A DNA stretch of 64,000 nucleotides, taken from assembly GCA_021234155.1 (NCBI GenBank), contig JAJEKV010000005.1:11154572-11218571 (forward strand), written 5' to 3'. Every line of letters begins with the position of its first letter. Position 1 is the stretch's first letter. Source of the DNA: Isoetes taiwanensis. Taxonomy: Eukaryota > Streptophyta > Lycopodiopsida > Isoetales > Isoetaceae. Made by a program: the position numbers and the translations under genes. The notes beneath the pieces were generated by a model, which saw only the letters and a program-made list of their open reading frames with translations, did not search any database and was not told the origin of the DNA. Shown in pieces: positions 57,010 through 64,000 of the stretch.

Positions 57010-57980
57010 AACGGAGAAAAAGAGTCCGGCGAAGTTAGCTCTCCAGATTCGGCTTTTCATCATCGGCCTTCAGAATCGGCTTCAGAATCGGTGGAGGCCT
57101 TCAGAATCGGCTTCAGATCGGCCTTTCATCATCGGCTAGAGGCATTCATAACTGAAGCGGCCTTGTTGCATCATAACTCCTGGAAGCAGGCTTGAAGCCC
57201 TGTTCTTGAAGCCCTGACCGGCCCTGAAGCCCTGACCGACCTTGAAGCCCTGATCTTGAAGACCTGTCCAGATTCTCTGCAATCAAGAGCTTTGCAAAAT
57301 GAATTGGGGGTGGAGTTGGTGTAGCAAGGATTGGGCGAACTGTGGAACCGTGGCACAAAGGCTATGAATCAAGAAGGGATCAAGCAGGGAGGGTCCGAGC
57401 GTTTGAGCTATGGCTATGGCAGCTTCTTCTGAAACAAAGAGTGTGGTACAATGGGATCTGCGGCTCAAAGGTGTGTACCAAATTTCAAAATTTAAATATG
57501 GGTGGGAAGAAAAAGCGGGGTATACCAAATTTCAAAATTTAAATATGGGTGGGAAGAAAAAGTAGAGTATAAAAAAAGCAGGGTATAGAAAAATCTTGAA
57601 AAAAAAAGTCATTTGGGAAAGAAATAAGAGGGGTACAAAAATGACATTAAAAATGACGTAAATATATGGTTGAATTTTAATATTGACAATGGTTAATGTT
57701 GGTAAATATTTTGCTTGAAATATTAGTAAATATTGGCAATGGTTGAACTTAAATATGGATAATGGTTGACTTTATATTGAACTTAAATATTGGATTGCTC
57801 GAACTTGAATAGTGATAAATATTGGTGATGGTTGAACAAGAAAAAAGACTTCTTCTTAGTATGGTTGAACTTGAATTGGAAATGGTTGAACTTGAATATT
57901 GGTAAATACTGCTAATGGTTGAACTCAGATATTGGTCATGGTTGAACTTAAATGTTGGCCCTCGAACCATGTTTTTTTAG
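57010..57980. repeat. low-complexity tandem repeats
   Basis: CAGAATCGGCTTC-type repeats (57050-57140), GAAGCCCTGACC-type repeats (57185-57270), a two-copy 56-bp repeat with AATTTCAAAATTTAAATATG (57478-57570), and a TGGTTGAACTTGAATATTGG array (57660-57970). Confidence 0.7.
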
Positions 57981-58029
57981 GCCCTCAGACGTGTTTTTTA
58001 CTTTGGCCCTCAAACTACATTTTTCACTC

Positions 58030-58150
58030 TGAACTACCTTTCTCGACTCGCGAGTCAGGAAAGGCCATCAGAAGGGCCTGGAGGGTCTTTCTCGACTCGC
58101 GAGTCGAGAAGGGCCTAGAGGGTCGTTCTCGACTCGCGAGTCGAGAAAGG
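58030..58150. repeat. repeated palindrome TCTCGACTCGCGAGTCGAGA
   Basis: Three copies near 58041, 58090 and 58126, two perfect and one altered, spaced 49 and 36 bases with GGCC-rich spacers. Confidence 0.75.
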
Positions 58151-58335
58151 CCCTCAAAAAACTTTTTTTTTCCCTCTTGAAAAAAAGGGGGAAAAAGATG
58201 GTTTTTTTTTTTTTTGTTTTTAGCGCGTTTGCACAAACGCAAGTGGACACTTTGAAGCAATTTCAGAGTGTCCACGTTGCTGCTAGGTGGGATTTTTGTG
58301 CAGGTGGCTGTTGTTTCCGTCGTTGGATTTCATCT

Positions 58336-58473
58336 ATGGCTTCAGAAATTCATGGAAATTCCAAGTCACAACAGTTATGTGTGCGCCGGGATATCTTGCG
58401 GAAGAGCGTTCCTGGCTTTTCTTTGATTCCTGTCATCATTCTTGCATCCAATAGCAGTATAGCCGCTTCTAGG
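58336..58473 (+). CDS. possible first exon with lumen-targeting signal
   Basis: 46 residues from ATG ending at a GT donor. The sequence has a twin Arg (CVRRDILRKS) followed by a hydrophobic stretch SLIPVIILASNSSIAASR. This is the layout of thylakoid-lumen or Tat-type transit signals. Later exons were not identified, so the product is unknown. Confidence 0.3.
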
Positions 58474-58920
58474 GTAAACATTTTGTTTCTTTATATTGTT
58501 TCGTTTTAGCGTTTACTGCCAATTCCTTCCATTTCTTGTATCATTCTTTTTAGGATCGACTAACAGATTTTAGGATCGACTAACAGATAGGATCCATCTC
58601 CGACTACACTTTTCTTGGGTAATTTTGAATATTTTTTTGGGTTAAGGTGGTGCTTATCATTTTTCCAGAGCCAGCATTGTTTTGTGATCTTAAGCCTTTA
58701 CAAATTTCTAAAGCACCGTTGTTTTTCCAAGCCATGTGCTTGCTTGCAGCATGCGCTAGTCCTGTTTTCTATGATCAATCTAACCAAATTGGCCCTACTT
58801 GAAGGTTTTATGCTGAAGTGTTCCATCTATAGAGCAGAGGTAAGAATTTCATCTGGCATTTAGCGATCATTATTTTTGGGAGTAACATCTCCACAGAGTG
58901 CCAGACTTTGGAGCAAGGTT

Positions 58921-59905
58921 TTGGCACTTGGCTATAGCAGCAGGTTGTATTTTAGAGTACCAAATGCGGCATAAAAAACTCTACCATGCAGGGATCATCA
59001 TTGATGCTGCTTGTACAGTTCAACCATGCTTTTCTAAAAGCCTTTCCTAAAGATTCATCACTGCCGAGGACATAGGTAGAGAATTTTTGTGCCAAGATGG
59101 AGGGACATCTCCAACATCACTTCATGGATTGGCATCAAAGTTTGAGTCGTTGCCGAGCTGTGGCACCATCTGATCACCATGCTTTACTGAAAGTATGTAA
59201 ATTCAAACTGTGTATTGAGATTTCATTTGCCATAGTATGGGTGCTTGGATGGAAAGGTTATCTGAGTTGTTGCCGAGCTGTGGTCATCATGCGGTCACCA
59301 TGCTCTGCTTAAAGTATGTAGATTTAAACTATGTATTGAGATTTGATTTGCCATGGGATGGGTGCTTGGATGGAAGGATTATCTTATAATATTAATAGAT
59401 GTTACTATGCCCTACCTTGGCACTTGGCTATAGCAGCAGGTTGTGTTTTAGAGTACCAAATCTAGCATAAAAATCTCTACCATGCAGGGATCATTATTGA
59501 TGCTGCTTCTACAGTTCAACCATGCTTCCCTAGAAGCCTTTCCTAAAGATTCATCTCGGCCGAGGACATAGGTAAGGAATTTTTGTGCCAAGATGGAGGG
59601 ACATCTCCAACATCGCTTCATGGATTGGCATCAAAGTCTGAGTCGTTGCCAAGCTGTGGCATCTGATCACCATGCTTTACTTAAAGTATATAGATTCAAA
59701 CTATGTATTGAGATTTCATTTGCCATAGTATGGGTGCTTGGATGGAAAGGTTATCTGAGTTGTCATCGAGCCATGGTCATCATGTGGTCACCATGCTCTG
59801 CTTAAAGTATGTAGATTTAAACTGTGTATTGAGATTTGATTTGCCATGGCATGGGTGCTTGGATGGAAGGATTATCTCTTATAATATTAATAGATGGTAC
59901 GGTGT
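58921..59905. repeat. 496-bp two-copy tandem duplication with inner duplication
   Basis: TTGGCACTTGGCTATAGCAG starts at 58921 and 59417. Within each unit a segment of about 120 bp (GTTGCCGAGCTGTGG... to ...GGGTGCTTGGATGGAA) is itself duplicated, giving a 2 x 2 structure. The short frames inside are repeat by-products. Confidence 0.85.
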
Positions 59906-61439
59906 CCTCCCTCAAAGCAGGGATAGTTACATTGCCAGTAGTCGTATCTCCAGTTAGCCGACCTCTATCATCAACCTGATCATAGGAAAAAACAAGCTAA
60001 AGGAACTAAGAAGGAAATGACAAATAAATGATAATAGGATCATGATGTGAGAGCAGATTTTGGAGCAGAGGAGCTGCTATATTAGCAATTGCAGTTTGCA
60101 ATGTGCATCAGTGATTCAAAAGTTGAATTTAAATGGTATTGGCCAGGAGTATAATTTGGTGTTTTAACACAGTTATTCTTTTCTGCAGGAAGTGAATTGG
60201 AGGAAAGCTTTAAGACTGGCAAAAATCACTGGTTTTTTGCAAAATTGAATTTCTAGTAGAGATCATTTACCTTTTCTTCCATTTGTGATTGTTTGTTTAT
60301 TAAGACTTGGTGGAAATGAGAGCTAAAACTGTTGAAAGATGAGCTACGACACCTCTAAGTAGTAGCTGGATAATGTGAGGCATCGAGGTTAAATGCCATT
60401 TTACAAGGGACAAATTTTTATTTGAACAAATATGTGGATCAGTCTTCTGAAGCAGAGCTTCAATATACTATTAGAGCAGCTAAAATATTTGATATGCCTT
60501 TTTATACTTGCTTCATCATTATAAGGGCAGATAGGGATGTAGACCAAACGTATTGTCTCCAAATTGTTCCAAGTGAGGTGTACTACTAGATCGGACATGT
60601 CATTAGAGGATTGCGGATAATAATCTATGGCTCTCTTTTTATGCTTGTCATTTTTACATGTAACTGTGTGCTACCAATTTCTTTTGGAAGCTGTAGTGGT
60701 ATTATGATCCAAAGATTGTCTTGTAAAGCAATCTCTGGCAATCTTTCAGCTCCATGCTCATCATTGAGCCTATACCTGCAAGAGATATTCTAGCTCGGAT
60801 AGCCTTCTTCAAGAATAATGTGCTTCTAGCTCGGATAGCCTTCTTCAAGAATAATGTGCAGAGCACCAGCACCGTCTTTAAGCATTGGAAGTTCTTTGGG
60901 TAGGAGCTCTGCATCCTCATAAGGACCTAGATTTTCAATATAAGCTGTTTTTCTAAAAAAGGCCTTGATTCTTGTGGCCGGCATTTCTAACATAAACGAA
61001 TCCTTTGTAAGAAAGTATGTTGCATATTAAATGTACACATTCTTAGATGATTGTGTTGGTCACGTAATCATTATAGATCTCATAAATGTTCTCTTTTACT
61101 ACATTTTGATAGAAAAGAACTTAAAAACTTGACTTGTTTTGCTTGATGATCCATGCTGACTCTGTGTTGATCCAAGCACATGGTTAAATATGGTTTGGTG
61201 TTATATTGTATAATGATAGATGTTAATTTGTGCTGCACACAAGACGATGTCATGTTACTCTTCGCATGGTCTGTGCTAAGAGCCATACATTATGTAAGCT
61301 GAATTTATTTTATAGGAGATTGTACAATATCTAAAGCAATTTTGGTATTATCTAGTAGTGAACAGAAGAATCATAGTCAAGCGTCCTATTGGGGTGGTTC
61401 TATTACTCAATTTTAACAACCTTCAGTTGTGCACACTCT
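59906..61439. other. intergenic, one 36-bp duplication
   Basis: CTAGCTCGGATAGCCTTCTT starts at 60790 and 60826. No gene recognised. Confidence 0.5.
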
Positions 61440-61757
61440 TTGCAAAGTAGAATTTGCATAGTAGATCTCTTAGGCCGTGCTGGGTGCTTTAAGGAATCTA
61501 GAAGCTTACTTAAGGATATATTGCAACTTGATATTTGTCTATGGATGACATTGCTTACGGCTTGCAAGGTACACTGCAATATGGAGTTGGGGAGTCAATG
61601 CTTTGATGAAATTGTTTGTTTAGATCCATTGTATGTCGTAGTATACGTGATCATGTCAAACATGTATGCTGAAGCTCACATGAAAGAGGCTGCTAATGAA
61701 ATCGAAATGTTAAAACATATGCATGGGCACAATCTGGACGATCCTGTATATGATTGA
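61440..61757 (+). pseudogene. PPR protein C-terminal E-domain fragment
   Basis: RICIVDLLGRAGCFKESRSL, WMTLLTACKVHCNMELGSQC, FDEIVCLDPLYVVVYVIMSN and MYAEAHMKEAANEIEMLK match the E1/E2 motifs that follow the PPR array in plant editing factors. No DYW domain follows and no PPR array precedes. It lies 52 kb from the PPR relic at 6945-9245 and its final DDPVYD is atypical, so it is probably a fragment or one exon. Confidence 0.7.
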
Positions 61758-63161
61758 TAGTAGTGTAGGTTTGAAACAAAACTTGATCTGGCTATAGGGA
61801 ATCCTCCCGGAGACCAATCATGCTTTGAGCATCATTTGAAAATTTGATCATCAAGAGTTTCACAAAGTAGTAGCTGCTTCATGTTGTGAGGAGTTGTTTC
61901 ACCTCTTATACTGTTCTCATAAGCTGTAAAATGGGAACTTATATGGGTCTCTACTACTACAATCAATTATTGGATGGTGTAGGAGCCATTACGGGTATAC
62001 ATAGCCTTTCCTAGAGGTCTTGGATTGTGGTCAACTTGCTAATAGCAGATCCTTGGATTATGCAATGGCATAAGGCCCTTTGTCTACTGATAATCTAACC
62101 TAGGCATCTTACTTATTAAGCCCTTGCGTCTTTAGGAGATTCTGCCACACAACATACACAGCAAAAAGTGTTAAGAAGGGAATTGACAGTCACATGTTCG
62201 AATGGAGTGATCAGATGGGCTGAATTGATAATTTGCACAGAGGTTTGGGAGCTTATAGGAATTGGGTATGAAGAAGTTGGCAACCTCTTCATCCATAGTC
62301 AATGTCATATTTTCAAGTTACTGTTCTTCTATGCTTTGATGCCATTCTGAGCATGTCTCCTTAGTTGCTTGGACCCTCCCAAGGGCGGAATCAGAAAAGA
62401 CTCTAGATATTGGAACCGCTTTATCAATTAGCATTCAAATGAATGGCCATTGGCAATGCTGCATGTCTCTTTAGTTGCTTGCACCCTCCAAGGGAGGGAT
62501 CAGAAAAGATTCTAGATATGGGACGCTTTACCAATTAGCATTCAACCATCTAAACATTTTGACTACCATCTTTAGAGTTCAAACCATGCGTCCCCTGTGC
62601 CCCGAGACAATTTTGACAGTGCAGAAAGGGATTTGACATGGGAGCGTATCAGCTGTTGTAGTCCTTTTTCCTAATATATACTAGTGGGTCCAGGACTTCA
62701 AACCCCGCCTTCCCTTGTTGTCTGCACATCAAAGATGGTCAACTTATTCTGCCCAGGAAGTTCCAACACCATTTCCCAAGACTATGATAATGTTTGCATG
62801 TTTATAGTCACAAGCTTAAACTTGCAGGGAGTTTTCCTGCTGAAATGTATGCTCATACTTAATACTCTTAAAGAATTTCTGTGTTCGTTTAAACTATTGC
62901 CAGATGAGTGAGGTTTCAGCAGGAATGTAGCTGGTCCACTTATAGAACTTGAAGATTGGAAGAAACGTGATCTTTTTGCACAGACAAGACAAGGTATGAT
63001 ATAGTGCTTGAAGCATACGAAATTCAGGTGGCCATTGAAAAATATTTTTAGATGCCATACAAATAAACGTTTGTTGGCTAGATCATTTGTAACTTATCTG
63101 CAAGCAAAATAACAGTCGATGATCATGGACAAGAAAGCCTGAGGCGTGTACAAAACCAGAT
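61758..63161. other. intergenic with a 110-bp two-copy duplication
   Basis: GCATGTCTCCTTAGTTGCTT at 62351 recurs as GCATGTCTCTTTAGTTGCTT at 62461. No gene recognised elsewhere. Confidence 0.5.
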
Positions 63162-63442
63162 GGGTCAAAGCATGGAGCTGGGGGGCATTTTTGCGCCAGC
63201 CAAACACCCCCTAAGCACTTAATGTGGGAAATTTTACTTATTTTTATCTATTTTTCTATAACTCCGATGAAGCTGAAATTTTGTATTCCAAGGCGTAATA
63301 TGAATGCGTTTCAGAGAAAAATATCAAAATAATAAAAGAAAAATATTTTTTAAAAATACAAAGAAAATAGCTTCGGAAAGCACCCCCTAAGCACCATGTG
63401 TCGCTGACACAAAAAGTGTCCCCCACCTCCATGCTTTGACCC
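63162..63442. mobile_element. small TIR element (MITE), 281 bp
   Basis: Ends GGGTCAAAGCATGGAG and its complement, with the similarity continuing about 40 bases with mismatches. AGAT lies outside both ends (63158-63161 and 63443-63446), which may be a 4-bp duplication or chance. The superfamily is not assigned. Confidence 0.65.
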
Positions 63443-63754
63443 AGATATAGCCATCGTGAATCTGGTGTGCAATGCCTTAAATCTTCAGAGTATTCAATTT
63501 GCATATCAGAGCGACCCTAATTGGGATGGATGATTGAGGCACTTAACTTTGCGGAGCACAAGCATTAGCAACAAGGAGTTCCTCTTTCTAAAAACCTCGC
63601 TCATCGTTTGCTGGAAGCATGCAATGAAGGGCGAGGCTTAATCCTTGCTAGCTGAATACAGTTGATGAAAATCAATGGGCTAGATTTGTATGTTGTCTTC
63701 ATCCGCGTATTTGCCTCTTGTGTAATTTTGATTGAAACAAATGCATTGAGCAGG

Positions 63755-64000
63755 GTTTTTGAGCCAGATCAATCTACATGGGTTGCAATTGTTGACACGC
63801 TTTCTAAGCTTGGGGAAGATGAAATGGCAGTGCACAAGTTGAACATATATTCTAGCCTATTGAAAGCATATGGCTATGTTTCTACAATAGATCATGACAT
63901 GAGTTTTCAGAAATGTCTGCAGGATATGGCCATAATGGTGAAGGCTTTCTTCCTGCAGCAACAAGGCAGAAATCCAGAAAAAATCAGCATCTTAAAGGCA
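63755..64000 (+). CDS. open frame leaving the window, product unknown
   Basis: 82 codons open from just after a possible CAG acceptor (63753) to the window end. It reads VFEPDQSTWVAIVDTLSKLG, then EDEMAVHKLNIYSSLLKAYG. Slightly PPR-like in PDQSTWVAIVDTLSKLG, but not conclusive. A second AG at about 63920 could be another splice site. Confidence 0.3.

Overview
The window is nuclear DNA of a land plant. It holds a plastid-targeted MinE (plastid division), a seven-exon plastid-type lipoyl synthase with GT..AG introns, PLS-type PPR sequence, an MHK-like protein kinase, and Copia, L1-like LINE, hAT, Mutator-like and Helitron-like elements. Genes are sparse and most of the 64 kb is transposon-derived or featureless AT-rich DNA, as in a large repeat-rich genome. 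The species cannot be read from the sequence; a non-seed plant is possible but is only a guess.

Layout. 1-806: LINE 3' end. 1598-2182: minE. 2660-3175: LINE ORF1 relic. 5033-5242: hAT MITE. 5381-6360: tandem repeats. 6945-9245: decayed PPR gene. 10613-11338: short LINE with a complete TSD. 12691-12775: a microsatellite framed by a TSD. 13608-14275: Copia relic. 14744-17248: a DDE-type transposase relic in one frame broken only by TAG/TAA. 18304-21490: inverted repeat, LINE 3' end, Helitron-like end and a cluster of two-copy tandem duplications. 24259-24971: hAT element.

28164-42330 is a nested structure. One copy of a local repeat block (intact at 45329-46339) is cut by a 3.1-kb hAT element with a perfect 8-bp TSD (28511-31590, itself containing a LINE). 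It is cut again by a minus-strand LINE (31676-34343 and about 41970-42123). That LINE appears to be opened by about 7.6 kb carrying two convergent decaying genes: a RING-H2 and FCP1/NIF-phosphatase-like set on plus, and a lysine-rich plus unrecognised set on minus. 43281-46339 holds two more copies of the block and another hAT element.

47494-48363 is an intronless RCK/MHK-type kinase gene with small deletions. 50516-51399 is a MULE-type MITE with long TIRs and a 9-bp TSD. 51828-54183 is the lipoyl synthase gene (minus). 55680-56293 is a further hAT MITE, followed by gene fragments (ABC transporter nucleotide-binding domain, MAKR-like, and a possible lumen-protein first exon). The right end holds a 496-bp tandem duplication, a PPR E-domain fragment, a small TIR element and an unidentified open frame leaving the window.

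The clearest functional genes are minE and the lipoyl synthase gene, both serving the plastid. The kinase is a possible retrogene. Nothing indicates an operon-like or clustered pathway. The interest lies in the transposon archaeology: LINEs with tetra- and pentanucleotide tails, tail-only insertions, the nested locus with its gene-carrying cassette, and stop codons that look like CHG deamination.
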